Positions 18,101 through 26,495 of a DNA stretch of 64,000 nucleotides are shown one piece after another; the stretch's first letter is position 1; the number at the start of each line of letters is the position of its first letter. The position numbers and the translations under genes were made by a program. The stretch spans positions 90,740 to 154,739 of the forward strand of contig NZ_SMKW01000012.1 of the NCBI RefSeq assembly GCF_004348985.1, written 5' to 3'. The stretch is from Saccharopolyspora elongata. GTDB lineage: Bacteria > Actinomycetota > Actinomycetes > Mycobacteriales > Pseudonocardiaceae. Under the pieces are notes generated by a model. That model had not been told where the DNA came from. It made no database searches and saw nothing but the letters and a program-made list of their open reading frames with translations.

Positions 18101-18664
18101 ATGCAGCTGCAGGACGCCCACCGCAGGGCCATGGCCGAGTTCGACACCAGGGTGGGGCACATCGGCGACGACCAGTGGGACGCGCCGACGCCGTGTACGC
18201 GGTGGAGCGTCCGGGACCTGCTCGGCCACCTGGTGTCCGAGCAGCTGTGGGTGCCGTGGCTGCTCGACGGCGCCACTTTGGACGAGGTCGGCGACCGCTT
18301 CGACGGTGACGTCCTGGGCGCCGACCCGGTCGGCGCGTGGCGGGAGGCCGCCGCGGCGGCCCGGCGGGCGTGGGACGAACCGGGCGCGACCGATGGCGAG
18401 GTCAACGTGACCGGCGGCGTGATCCCGGCGCAGGACTACGGCTGGCAGATGACGCTGGACCTGGCGGTGCACGCCTGGGACCTGGCCCGCGGCATCGGCG
18501 CCGACGACCGGCTGGACCCGGCGCTGGTGACCGCGGTGCACACCGTGTTCGCGCCGCAAATCCCGGCCTGGGCGGACATGGGGATCTTCGCCCCGCCGCG
18601 CCCGGTGGCCGCCGACGCCGATGAGCAGGCCAAGCTCCTGGCCCTGCTCGGTCGATCGAGATGA
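18101..18664 (+). CDS. TIGR03086-type DinB/maleylpyruvate-isomerase-like protein
   Basis: 187-residue DinB-superfamily four-helix protein. It has the TIGR03086 markers 'DDQWDAPTPCTRWSVRDLLG' followed by 'HL', and a later 'DLAVHAWDLARG' that supplies the other metal-binding histidine. These proteins are related to mycothiol-dependent enzymes and bind a divalent metal; the reaction is unknown for this one. A paralogue is at 27867. Confidence 0.82.
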   Translation: MQLQDAHRRAMAEFDTRVGHIGDDQWDAPTPCTRWSVRDLLGHLVSEQLWVPWLLDGATLDEVGDRFDGDVLGADPVGAWREAAAAARRAWDEPGATDGEVNVTGGVIPAQDYGWQMTLDLAVHAWDLARGIGADDRLDPALVTAVHTVFAPQIPAWADMGIFAPPRPVAADADEQAKLLALLGRSR

Positions 18665-18745
18665 TGTTGGCGCGGCCGGACCGGTCCAGACCCCGTATAC
18701 TGGCGTCGTATTTTTCCGAATTTCTGTCTAGGAGTGACGTCTTCA

Positions 18746-18844
18746 GTGCCTGCGGCACAATCCCCCGAGGGCAGTACCGAGCCGGGACATAGTCCCGGCT
18801 TTCCGAATCTGATGGCCGGTTTCCCCGCCCGGGGTGATCGGTGA
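18746..18844 (+). CDS. Candidate 32-residue upstream ORF (leader peptide)
   Basis: GTG 18746 with AGGAG 11 nt upstream opens 32 codons ('MPAAQSPEGSTEPGHSPGFP' and onward), rich in Pro/Gly. Its TGA overlaps the ATG of the CNNM gene (TGATG), so the two would be translationally coupled. Inside it, GCCGGGAC-ata-GTCCCGGC (18781-18799) forms a tight hairpin. The -10-like TATACT at 18696-18701 is a plausible promoter upstream. It may be a regulatory leader or a small protein; no homologue recognised. Confidence 0.4.
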   Translation: MPAAQSPEGSTEPGHSPGFPNLMAGFPARGDR

Positions 18845-20181
18845 TGGAAATCCTGCTGGCCGTTCTCGGCCTCGTCTTCGTCGGCATCCTCACGCTGGGC
18901 ACCGGATTGGCGGTCGCCGCGGAGTTCTCGCTGACCTCCCTGGAACGCAGCACGGTGGACGCGCACGTCCGCCAGGTCGGCGACCGGCGCGCGCGGGCCG
19001 TGCAGAAGGCGCACCGGACACTGTCGTTCCAGCTCTCCGGCGCTCAGGTCGCGATCACGCTGACGACCCTGATCACGGGTTACGTCGCCGAGCCCTTGAT
19101 CGGTGAGCTGATCCGGCCGGCGCTGATCGCGCTGGGGCTGCCCGGCGAGGCCGCCGGGGCGGTGTCGCTGACGCTGGCGATCCTGCTGGCCACCACGCTG
19201 TCGATGGTCTTCGGCGAAATGGTGCCCAAGAACCTCGCGATCGCCCGGCCGTTGCCGACCGCACGCGCGGTTTCCGGTTACCACGCCGGGTTCTCGCAGG
19301 TCTTCCGCTGGCTGATCGACGCCATGAACAACAGCGCCAACTGGGTCGTGCGCCGCTTCGGCATCGAACCCCAGGAGGAGCTCCGGTCGGCGCGTTCGCC
19401 CGACGAGCTCGGCTCGATCGTGCGCTCCAGCGCCGAGCACGGAACGCTGGACTCCGCGACCGCCCAGCTGATGGACCGGTCGCTGCGCTTCGGCGACCGG
19501 ACCGCCGAGGAGCTGATGACCCCGCGCGTGCGCGTCGAGTCGCTGACGGTCGACGAAAGCGTGCTGGACCTGCTCGACATCGCCCGCCGCACCGGGTTCT
19601 CCCGGTTCCCGGTGCACGGCGCCGACCTGGACGAGGTGCACGGTGTCGTCCACGTCAAGCAGGCGTTCGGCGTGCCCGCCTCCCGCCGCGCGACGACTCC
19701 GGTGGGGTCGCTGGCCCGGCCGGTGCCGACGGTGCCGGAGACGCTGGACGGAGACGCGCTGCTGAACCGGCTGCGCGGGTCCGGGCTCCAGCTGGCCGTG
19801 GTGGTCGACGAGTACGGCGGCACCGCGGGCATCGTGACGCTGGAAGACGTCGTCGAGGAGATCATCGGCGACGTCCGCGACGAGCACGACCGCCGCGAGA
19901 TCGCCGCCGTGCGCCGCGCCGGCGATGGCACCTGGATCATCTCCGGGCGGCTGCGCCCGGACGAGCTCGCCGAGGCCACCGAGTTCGCTGTGCCCGACGG
20001 GGACTACGAGACCGTCGCCGGTTTCGTGCTGGCCCGGCTGGGCCGCATCCCCGAGGTCGGCGATCGCCTCGACCCAGATGGATGGGAGCTGACCGTCACG
20101 CGGATGGACCGCCACCGCATTGCCGAGCTGCGGCTCACCCGACAGCCGGCGCCCGCCGAGGCCGTGGAGGAAGTCCGATGA
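18844..20181 (+). CDS. CNNM/CorC-type membrane protein with CBS pair and CorC domain
   Basis: 446 residues. N-terminal DUF21 (CNNM) membrane domain with about three TM helices and the conserved 'FGEMVPKNLAIARP' motif, a tandem CBS module containing 'GFSRFPVHG' and 'VVVDEYGGTAGIVTLEDVVEE', then a C-terminal CorC_HlyC domain ('DYETVAGFVLARLGRIPEVG'). Relatives are linked to Mg2+ export or homeostasis; older annotation as hemolysin is misleading. GTG 18841 is also possible, but ATG 18844 has the better distance to GGGGTGA. Overlaps the next gene by 4 bp. Confidence 0.9.
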   Translation: MEILLAVLGLVFVGILTLGTGLAVAAEFSLTSLERSTVDAHVRQVGDRRARAVQKAHRTLSFQLSGAQVAITLTTLITGYVAEPLIGELIRPALIALGLPGEAAGAVSLTLAILLATTLSMVFGEMVPKNLAIARPLPTARAVSGYHAGFSQVFRWLIDAMNNSANWVVRRFGIEPQEELRSARSPDELGSIVRSSAEHGTLDSATAQLMDRSLRFGDRTAEELMTPRVRVESLTVDESVLDLLDIARRTGFSRFPVHGADLDEVHGVVHVKQAFGVPASRRATTPVGSLARPVPTVPETLDGDALLNRLRGSGLQLAVVVDEYGGTAGIVTLEDVVEEIIGDVRDEHDRREIAAVRRAGDGTWIISGRLRPDELAEATEFAVPDGDYETVAGFVLARLGRIPEVGDRLDPDGWELTVTRMDRHRIAELRLTRQPAPAEAVEEVR

Positions 20182-21218
20182 GCGACGGTTTCGCGATCGT
20201 CCTCGGTGTCGGTCTGCTGCTGCTCAACGCGTTCTTCGTGGGCGCTGAGTTCTCGCTGCTGTCGTCCCGCCGGGACCGGCTGGAGGCGCTGCTGGCCCAG
20301 GGCAAGAGCCGGGCCAGTATCGTGATCAAGGCGAGCCAGGAGGGCTCGCTGATGCTCACCAGCGCCCAGCTGGGCATCACGCTGTGCTCGCTGGGGCTGG
20401 GGCGGCTGGGCGAACCCGCCGTCGCCCACCAGCTGGAGGTGCCCTTCGCCGCCCTCGGCGTCCCCGAGCCGGTCATGCACGCCGTGGCGTTCGCGATCGC
20501 GCTGGCGATCGTGGTCGTCCTGCACGTGCTCGTCGGCGAGATGGTGCCGAAGAACCTGGCGATCGCCGAGCCCGAGCGCCTCGCGCTGTGGCTGGTGCCG
20601 CCGCTGGTCGGGTTCGTCACCCTGGCCCGGCCGCTGATCGCCGTGTTCAACATGCTGGCCAACGCCGTGCTGCGGCTGCTGCGGGTGGAGCCCAAGGAGG
20701 AACTCGACACCGCCTACACCTCGGCGGAACTCGCCGAGCTCCTGGTGGAATCCCGCCGCGAAGGCCTGCTGGAGCAGTCCGAGCACCGCAGGCTGGCGCA
20801 GACGCTGTCGTCGGTGGAGCACACCGTGGCCGACGTCCTCGTGCCGCTGCCGGACCTGACGACGCTGCCGCAGCACCCGGCACTGGGCGATGTGGAGCGG
20901 GTGGTGACCGAGACCGGGTTCTCCCGGTTCCCGGTGCGGGGTGATGACGGTGCGCTGCGCGGCTACCTGCACGTCAAGGACGTGCTGGACCAAGCCGGGC
21001 ACGATCCCTCCACCCCCATCGCGCCCGGTCGCATCCGGCGGCTGCCGACGGTGCCGGTGGGCGCCCTGCTCGACGAGGCGCTGACGTCGCTGCGCCGGGC
21101 CGGGAGCCACCTCGCCGTGGCCGTCGGCACCACGGGCGAACCCGTCGGCGTCGTTGCCATGGAGGACCTCGTCGAGGAGTACGTGGGCACCGTCCGCGAC
21201 GCCACCCACGTGCACTGA
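20178..21218 (+). CDS. Second CNNM-type membrane protein, lacks CorC domain
   Basis: 346 residues. Same DUF21 membrane domain ('VGEMVPKNLAIAEPE') and CBS pair ('GFSRFPVRG', 'GVVAMEDLVEEYVG') as its upstream partner, but it stops right after the CBS module. The two are 4-bp overlapped (ATGA), so they are probably made in equal amounts and form a heteromer. Such tandem pairs are common in actinobacteria. Confidence 0.9.
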   Translation: MSDGFAIVLGVGLLLLNAFFVGAEFSLLSSRRDRLEALLAQGKSRASIVIKASQEGSLMLTSAQLGITLCSLGLGRLGEPAVAHQLEVPFAALGVPEPVMHAVAFAIALAIVVVLHVLVGEMVPKNLAIAEPERLALWLVPPLVGFVTLARPLIAVFNMLANAVLRLLRVEPKEELDTAYTSAELAELLVESRREGLLEQSEHRRLAQTLSSVEHTVADVLVPLPDLTTLPQHPALGDVERVVTETGFSRFPVRGDDGALRGYLHVKDVLDQAGHDPSTPIAPGRIRRLPTVPVGALLDEALTSLRRAGSHLAVAVGTTGEPVGVVAMEDLVEEYVGTVRDATHVH

Positions 21219-21224
21219 CGGCCG

Positions 21225-21262
21225 CGCGTCTTCCGGGCTGCCGCCGCGGCCCGGAAGACGCG
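21225..21262 (+). terminator. Terminator after the CNNM pair
   Basis: CGCGTCTTCCGGGC (21225-21238) pairs perfectly with GCCCGGAAGACGCG (21249-21262) across a 10-nt loop, 6 nt after the stop codon. Confidence 0.75.
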
Positions 21263-21312
21263 GTTCGGCAACCGTGGCCATTGGCCGATTTGTCACCCAT
21301 TAGGGTCACGGT

Positions 21313-22854
21313 GTGCGAGATGATCGGGTCGTGGCTCACCATCAACAGGTCAGCACCGCCCCCCGCGTCATCGGCGGCCGGTACCGGCTGGAGGGCACCA
21401 TCGGCCGCGGCGCGATGGGTTACGTCTGGTCCGGCACCGACGAGCTGCTGCAGCGTCCGGTGGCGGTCAAAGAGCTCCGGCTGTCGCCCGGCATTCCCGA
21501 AGAGGAAGCCGCCGAGCTGCGCGAACGAGCCCTGCGCGAGGCGCGCTCGATGGCGGTGCTCAGCCATCCCAACGCCGTCATGCTCTACGACGTCGCGCGC
21601 GATGGCGAGCAGCCGTTCGTCGTGATGGAGCTGGTGCGGGCGCAGAGCCTGTCGAGCGTGCTCAACAAGCACGGGGCGCTGAACCCGCACCAACTCGCCG
21701 TGCTGGTCGACAGCGTCGCCGCGGCCCTGCAGGCGGCGCACCAGGTGGGCATCGTGCACCGCGACGTCAAGCCCGGCAATGTGCTGCTGGGGCGGCACGG
21801 CCAGGTCAAGCTCGCCGACTTCGGCATCTCCCGCAACGCCGCGGAATCGACGCTCACCCGCACCGGCGTCCTGGTCGGCACGCCCGCCTACCTGGCGCCG
21901 GAGATCGCGATGGGCCGCTCCCTGGGGCCGTCCGCCGACCTGTGGAGCCTCGGCGCGACGCTGTTCGCGGCGGCCGAAGGCCGGCTGCCGTACGACACCT
22001 CCGGCGACCCGCTGATCACCGTCAGCTCCATCGTGCACGGGCCGGTGCCGCAGCACCGCCAGAGCGGCCCGATCGGCGAGGTCATCAGCGGCCTGATGAT
22101 CAAGGATCCCGAGCGGCGGATGCCGCTGCTCGAGGTGCGCCGCCGCCTCCAGGACCTGGCGCGCGACGCCGGGGAGGCCCCGTTCGACGCCCTGCTCGAC
22201 GCCACCGAGCCCGCACCGCGCACACCCACCCACCCGGGCACCTCGTCGCAAACCCCGCCCACCGCGCCGGTGAACGCGCCGAAAAGCCGGAACGGGCGCC
22301 GGGCGGCGGTCGTGGCGGGCGGGCTCGCGGTGCTGCTCGCGGGCGCCGCCGGGGTTGCCGGTTTCTACGCCGGAGTCGCCGAACGCCCGAGCGGAGCCCC
22401 GGGCGTGGCGCCGCTGGAACCGACGTCCGGGCAGGTTCCCAGCACGTCCGCCTACCGCATGATCGAGGCGGAGTCCTTCCAGACGGAGTCCGGTGGCGTC
22501 GCCACCGACAAGGAGGGGCAGGTCAGGTTCATCGGGCCGATCGACAACGGCGACGGGGTCCTGTTCCGGGGCATCGACTTCGGCCCCGAGCCTGCGACCC
22601 AGGTTTCCGCGCGGCTGCGGACGTGGGCCGACGACGGGGTGAGGGCGAAGATCGAGGTCCGGCTCGGCGGCCCGAAGGGCAAGATCGTCGGCAAGATCAA
22701 CGTGTCGTCCGCCGTGGACGGCCAGGAGTGGAAGGAGGTGCCGTTCGACCTGCTGGAGCCTGTGAGCGGCAGGCGGGACGTGTACCTGTCCTTCGCCTCG
22801 GACGGAGGCGGGAACTTCCTGGACCTCGACTGGTTCAAGTTCTTCCGCCGCTGA
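21313..22854 (+). CDS. Receptor-like Ser/Thr protein kinase with C-terminal CBM6-like domain
   Basis: 513 residues. Kinase domain (about 24-285) has the glycine loop 'GRGAMGYV', K53 in 'VAVKEL', 'HRDVKPGN' (149-156), 'DFG' (169-171) and 'GTPAYLAPE'. A Pro/Thr linker and one TM helix (about 330-352) follow. The outer part (about 380-513) starts 'YRMIEAESFQTESGG' and ends 'LDLDWFKFF', which fits a carbohydrate-binding module of the CBM6/35 group in place of the usual PASTA repeats. It may therefore sense a glycan. Monocistronic, GTG start. Confidence 0.88.
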   Translation: MRDDRVVAHHQQVSTAPRVIGGRYRLEGTIGRGAMGYVWSGTDELLQRPVAVKELRLSPGIPEEEAAELRERALREARSMAVLSHPNAVMLYDVARDGEQPFVVMELVRAQSLSSVLNKHGALNPHQLAVLVDSVAAALQAAHQVGIVHRDVKPGNVLLGRHGQVKLADFGISRNAAESTLTRTGVLVGTPAYLAPEIAMGRSLGPSADLWSLGATLFAAAEGRLPYDTSGDPLITVSSIVHGPVPQHRQSGPIGEVISGLMIKDPERRMPLLEVRRRLQDLARDAGEAPFDALLDATEPAPRTPTHPGTSSQTPPTAPVNAPKSRNGRRAAVVAGGLAVLLAGAAGVAGFYAGVAERPSGAPGVAPLEPTSGQVPSTSAYRMIEAESFQTESGGVATDKEGQVRFIGPIDNGDGVLFRGIDFGPEPATQVSARLRTWADDGVRAKIEVRLGGPKGKIVGKINVSSAVDGQEWKEVPFDLLEPVSGRRDVYLSFASDGGGNFLDLDWFKFFRR

Positions 22855-22890
22855 CCGCCCCCGCACCCGCCTCGACTACCCTGACCGGCG

Positions 22891-23766
22891 ATGATTGTGC
22901 TGTCTGAGCAGGACTGGCGCGCCCGGCAGGCCGCCCACCGGGAGCGGGTCGCGCGCTGGACGCAGCCGCACCGCCGGCGCCAGCACGAGCACCGGAAGCA
23001 CCCCGTGCTCGACTTCCTCTTCACCTACTACTCGTTCCGCCCGGCCCGGCTGGAGCGCTGGCAGCCCGGCGTCGGCGTCGCGCTGGCGGGCGGCGAGGAG
23101 TTCCTGGCCCGCCGGGGCTTCGCCGAGACGCCGGAGGGCGTCGCGCTCGATCCCGCCGCGCTGACCGAGAAACGCCGCGCCAGCACCGAATTCGTGCTCG
23201 GGCTGCTGACCGCCACGGCATCGCGGAAGGCCCGGCTCGACTGCTTCGGCCTGCACGAGTGGGCCATGGTCTACCGGACGCGACCGGAAGAGATCCGGCA
23301 CACCGGGTGGCCGCTGCGCCTCGGGCACGACGGCACCGACGAGGTCGTCGAATCGATGCCGATCAGCTGCACGCACCACGACGCGTTCCGGTTCTTCACC
23401 CCGCAGGCCCGTCCCCTCAACGCGCTGCAGCCCGAGCGCGCCGACCAGGTCCGCCTGGAACAGCCGGGCTGCCTCCACGCGAACATGGACCTGTTCAAGT
23501 GGAGCTACAAGCTCGAACCGTTCGTGCCCGCCGAGCTGGTCGCCGACTGCTTCGAACTGGCCGTGCGGGTGCGCGAACTGGACATGCGCGCCAGCCCGTA
23601 CGACCTGCACGAACTCGGCTACGAGCCGGTTCCGGTCGAAACCCCCGACGGCCGCGCCGACTACGTCCGGTGGCAGCGCGACTTCGCCGCCGAGGCCGCG
23701 GTCCTGCGGCAACGGCTGATCGACACCTGCCGCGAGGTCCTCGACTGGGCGGCGCAGCCGGTGTGA
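22891..23766 (+). CDS. Conserved actinobacterial protein, often labelled 3-methyladenine DNA glycosylase
   Basis: 291 residues, no signal peptide or membrane segment. It resembles a widespread actinobacterial family with 'HPVLDFLFTYYSFRP', 'CFGLHEWAMVY', 'FRFFTPQARPLN' and 'LDMRASPYDLHELGYEPV'. Database labels call it an alkyl-base DNA glycosylase, but I see no classical glycosylase motif, so treat that as unproven. It ends exactly where the convergent HxlR gene ends. Confidence 0.7.
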   Translation: MIVLSEQDWRARQAAHRERVARWTQPHRRRQHEHRKHPVLDFLFTYYSFRPARLERWQPGVGVALAGGEEFLARRGFAETPEGVALDPAALTEKRRASTEFVLGLLTATASRKARLDCFGLHEWAMVYRTRPEEIRHTGWPLRLGHDGTDEVVESMPISCTHHDAFRFFTPQARPLNALQPERADQVRLEQPGCLHANMDLFKWSYKLEPFVPAELVADCFELAVRVRELDMRASPYDLHELGYEPVPVETPDGRADYVRWQRDFAAEAAVLRQRLIDTCREVLDWAAQPV

Positions 23767-24147
23767 TCACCCCTGGTCGGCGGCGGCCCGCGCGGCGAGG
23801 ATGCGGTTGACGTTGCGCTCGGACCAGTCGGCGATCGCCTCCACCGGCCCGCGCAGCGAATGCCCGAGGTCGGTCAGCTCGTAGGTCACCCTCGGCGGCA
23901 CCTCCGGGTACACGGTCCGGATCACCAGTCCGTCGCGCTCCATCGCGCGCAACGTCTGCGTCAGCACCTTCGGGGCGACCCCGCCGATGCCGGTGCGCAG
24001 CTGCGTGAAGCGCAGCGGGCCGTCGGACAGCAGCGTCACCACCAGCACCGTCCACTTGTCCCCGATGCGGTCCAGCACCAGGCGGGTCGGGCAGTTCGGA
24101 TCGGTCAGATCCCCGCGCTTGAGGATGCTGTCCTCACTGGTAACCAC
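23767..24147 (-). CDS. HxlR-family transcriptional regulator
   Basis: 126-residue winged-helix protein with 'DKWTVLVVTLLSDGPLRFTQ', 'KVLTQTLRAMERDGLVIRTV' and 'VTYELTDLGHSL', the full HxlR domain. Cys19 in 'DPNCPTRLVLDRIGDKW' is at the position that is redox-active in some relatives. GTG start. It lies 40 bp downstream of an MFS exporter on the same strand; GGTTACC half-sites surround its start. Confidence 0.9.
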   Translation of the reverse strand: MVTSEDSILKRGDLTDPNCPTRLVLDRIGDKWTVLVVTLLSDGPLRFTQLRTGIGGVAPKVLTQTLRAMERDGLVIRTVYPEVPPRVTYELTDLGHSLRGPVEAIADWSERNVNRILAARAAADQG

Positions 24148-24192
24148 CAGATACCTATAGCACGGCCGAGAAGTCGGTTACAACTGGTTACC
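24139..24192. promoter_or_regulatory. Repeated GGTTACC half-sites at the HxlR start
   Basis: GGTAACC (24139-24145) and GGTTACC (24186-24192) form an inverted repeat, and GGTTA recurs at 24176-24180. The set spans the HxlR promoter and start, consistent with an autoregulatory operator. Confidence 0.35.
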
Positions 24193-25441
24193 GGCGTGCC
24201 GGAACGCGCGGCTCCGTAGGCAGCTCCCGCAGGAAGCGCAGCGGCGAGCAGAAGACGACGAGCCAGCTCACCGCGAAGACGCCCGCCGAGACCCACAGCA
24301 CCGCGCGGACGCCCACGAGTTCGCCGAGCACCCCGGCCAGCACGGAAGCGACGGCGAGCGCACCGGTCAGCAGGAACCGGAACGTGGCGTTCATCCGGCC
24401 CATGAGGTGATCCGGCGTGGCGGCCTGCCGCAAGCTCACCGCGAGCACGTTCCCGATGCCGGCCTTCGCGGTGATCAGCGCCCACGCCACGGCCGCCGGC
24501 CACAACCACGAGCCGCTCCCGAGCAGCGGCACGAAGCACCCGGCGCAGCTGGCGACCGCCCCGGTGATCCACAGCGTCCGGCCGTGTCCGAACCGCTCGC
24601 CGAGCGCACGCGCGCCGATCGCCCCGGCCAGCGCACCGCAGCCGCCGATGGCGAGGAACAAGCCCAGGCCCCACTCGCTGATCCCGAGTTCCCGGACGAA
24701 CAGGACCGGCAGGATCGTGAGGGTCAGCGTCGTGGCGAAGTTCGTCAATGCGCCTTCGACCGCCATGGGCCGCAACAGCCGGTTGCCGAGCACGTGGCGC
24801 ACCCCCGCCGCGACGTCCGGCCACACCCGCGACGCTCGCGGCACCGGTGTGGTCACCCGCGCACCCCGGATCCGCCCGATGGCGACGGCCGCGCACGCAT
24901 AGCTGATCGCGTCGAACGCGATCGTCACCGGCGCCGTGAGCACTGACACCAGCAATCCGCCGACGCTCCGGCCGACGATCTGGTTCACCCCGCGCATCCC
25001 CATCAACCGGGCGTTGGCCCGCACCAGCTGCGCCCGCCCCACGACTTCGGGCAGGAAGCTCTGGGCTGCAACCTCGGAGAACACGGTCGCGATCCCGCCG
25101 AGCAACGCGACCGCGTACAGCTGCGGCATAGTCAGCGCGCCCAGCAGCCACGCGGCGGGGATCGAGGCGTACACCACGGCGCGCACCACATCCGTGGTGA
25201 TCATCACCGCGCGGCGGGGAAGCCGGTCCACCCAGGCCCCGGCGGGCAGCCCGACCAGCAGGAACGCGATGGTGCTGAGGGCGCCGACCGCCCCGACCTG
25301 AGCCGGGCCCGCGCCGAGCGCGAGGACGGCGGTCAGCGGCAGCGCGACGAAGCTGATCTGGGTGCCGAGGTCGCTGCCGCCGACGGCGGCGAACAGCAGC
25401 CGGAATTCCCCGGGCAAACGGTCGGTTCGGTCGTTGATCAC
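24188..25441 (-). CDS. MFS exporter, DHA3 (EntS/macrolide efflux) type
   Basis: About 417 residues from GTG 25441, with 12 predicted TMS. 'GSDLGTQISFVALPLTAVL' (TM1) and 'GAWVDRLPRRAVMI' (motif A) fit the DHA3/enterobactin-exporter-like branch. The start is uncertain: the frame stays open upstream and no strong ribosome site is seen. Divergent from an ArsR-like regulator at 25518, which probably controls it. Substrate unknown; no sequence reason ties it to the DHB cassette. Confidence 0.82.
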   Translation of the reverse strand: MINDRTDRLPGEFRLLFAAVGGSDLGTQISFVALPLTAVLALGAGPAQVGAVGALSTIAFLLVGLPAGAWVDRLPRRAVMITTDVVRAVVYASIPAAWLLGALTMPQLYAVALLGGIATVFSEVAAQSFLPEVVGRAQLVRANARLMGMRGVNQIVGRSVGGLLVSVLTAPVTIAFDAISYACAAVAIGRIRGARVTTPVPRASRVWPDVAAGVRHVLGNRLLRPMAVEGALTNFATTLTLTILPVLFVRELGISEWGLGLFLAIGGCGALAGAIGARALGERFGHGRTLWITGAVASCAGCFVPLLGSGSWLWPAAVAWALITAKAGIGNVLAVSLRQAATPDHLMGRMNATFRFLLTGALAVASVLAGVLGELVGVRAVLWVSAGVFAVSWLVVFCSPLRFLRELPTEPRVPARR

Positions 25442-25517
25442 CCGGCAACCATGGTTCTCACCCTGCCGGGTGACCACGAATTTAGACTGGGCCGAATCCA
25501 CCACTGGGAGGCATCGG

Positions 25518-26495
25518 GTGCTCAGGATGACGATGTCCGCCGGTGACCTCGCCCGCGTCCGGTTCGCCTTCTCCCCGTTGTGGGAGGTCGCGGCCAGCGT
25601 GCGGGTACTGAAGGAGCCCGGTCGGCACCCGCTGCACGGCTCGTGGCGGGCCGCGGCCGAGCGGCGGCTGCAGCGCAGTACCGCCGACCTGTCACTGCTG
25701 TTCGACCTGGTGCCGACCCCGACCAAGTACCTGCCCGGATTCCTCGCGCCCACCCCGACCACCTCGCGGCCGACCCTGGCCGAGGAGCTCGAAGGGCTGC
25801 GGGCGGTGCCACCGCATTCGGTCCGGACGATGATCGAGAACGCCGGCCGCCCCGCGTCGGCGCCGGTCCGCCGGCTGCACGCCGACCCGGCCCGCGAACT
25901 GCACCGGCTGGCCGGGGTGATCGAGGGCTACTGGGACCGGGCGATCCGGCCGTGGTGGCCGGAGATGCTCGACCTGCTGGACCAGGACGTCCGGCATCGC
26001 GGCGCCCTGCTGGTGGAGGGCGGCACCACGCGGCTGCTCAACGAGCTCAGCCCCCGGGTCCGCTGGCACGACGACGGCCTGCGGGTGACGCACCGGTACT
26101 TCGCCGGCACGCACGCCCTGGACGGCCGGGGCCTCGTCCTGGTGCCGTCGACGTTCGTCTGGCCCACGGTCTTCTCCAAGCTGGAGCCGCTGTGGCCGGC
26201 GGCGCTGCGCTACCCGTCGCGCGGCATCGCCGAGCTCTGGACCCCGAAGCCGCGCACCGCGCCCGACGCGCTGGCCTCGGTCATCGGCAGATCCAGGGCC
26301 CTGCTGCTGGCCGAACTGTCCGCCCCGAGGTCGACCACGGAGCTCTCCCGCCGGACCCGGATGTCCGCCGGGAACGCCTCCCAGCACCTGACCGCCCTTC
26401 GCGACGCCGGGCTCGTCTCGGTGCGGCGGGAGGGGCGCTACGTGCTCTACAGCCGGACGGACCTGGCCGAGGCCCTGCTCGCCCGGTCCAGCTGA
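25518..26495 (+). CDS. ArsR/winged-helix regulator with N-terminal DUF5937-like domain
   Basis: 325 residues. A long N-terminal domain ('VRFAFSPLWEVAASVRVL') precedes a C-terminal ArsR-type winged helix: 'RSTTELSRRTRMSAGNASQH', then 'LTALRDAGLVSVRREGRYVL', ending in 'YSRTDLAEALL'. GTG 25518 has GGGAGG 7 nt upstream; ATG 25527 is an alternative. It is divergent from the DHA3 exporter and abuts the convergent Bcr-type exporter. Confidence 0.82.
   Translation: MLRMTMSAGDLARVRFAFSPLWEVAASVRVLKEPGRHPLHGSWRAAAERRLQRSTADLSLLFDLVPTPTKYLPGFLAPTPTTSRPTLAEELEGLRAVPPHSVRTMIENAGRPASAPVRRLHADPARELHRLAGVIEGYWDRAIRPWWPEMLDLLDQDVRHRGALLVEGGTTRLLNELSPRVRWHDDGLRVTHRYFAGTHALDGRGLVLVPSTFVWPTVFSKLEPLWPAALRYPSRGIAELWTPKPRTAPDALASVIGRSRALLLAELSAPRSTTELSRRTRMSAGNASQHLTALRDAGLVSVRREGRYVLYSRTDLAEALLARSS

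Noticed and set aside
18665..18845. M-box (Mg2+) riboswitch before the CNNM genes
   Set aside because: The conserved M-box segments are not recognisable; a short coupled ORF explains the sequence better.
24188..25441. DHA3 exporter as the siderophore exporter of the DHB cassette
   Set aside because: It is 21 kb away, has its own ArsR-like regulator and no iron box; similarity to EntS is only at family level.
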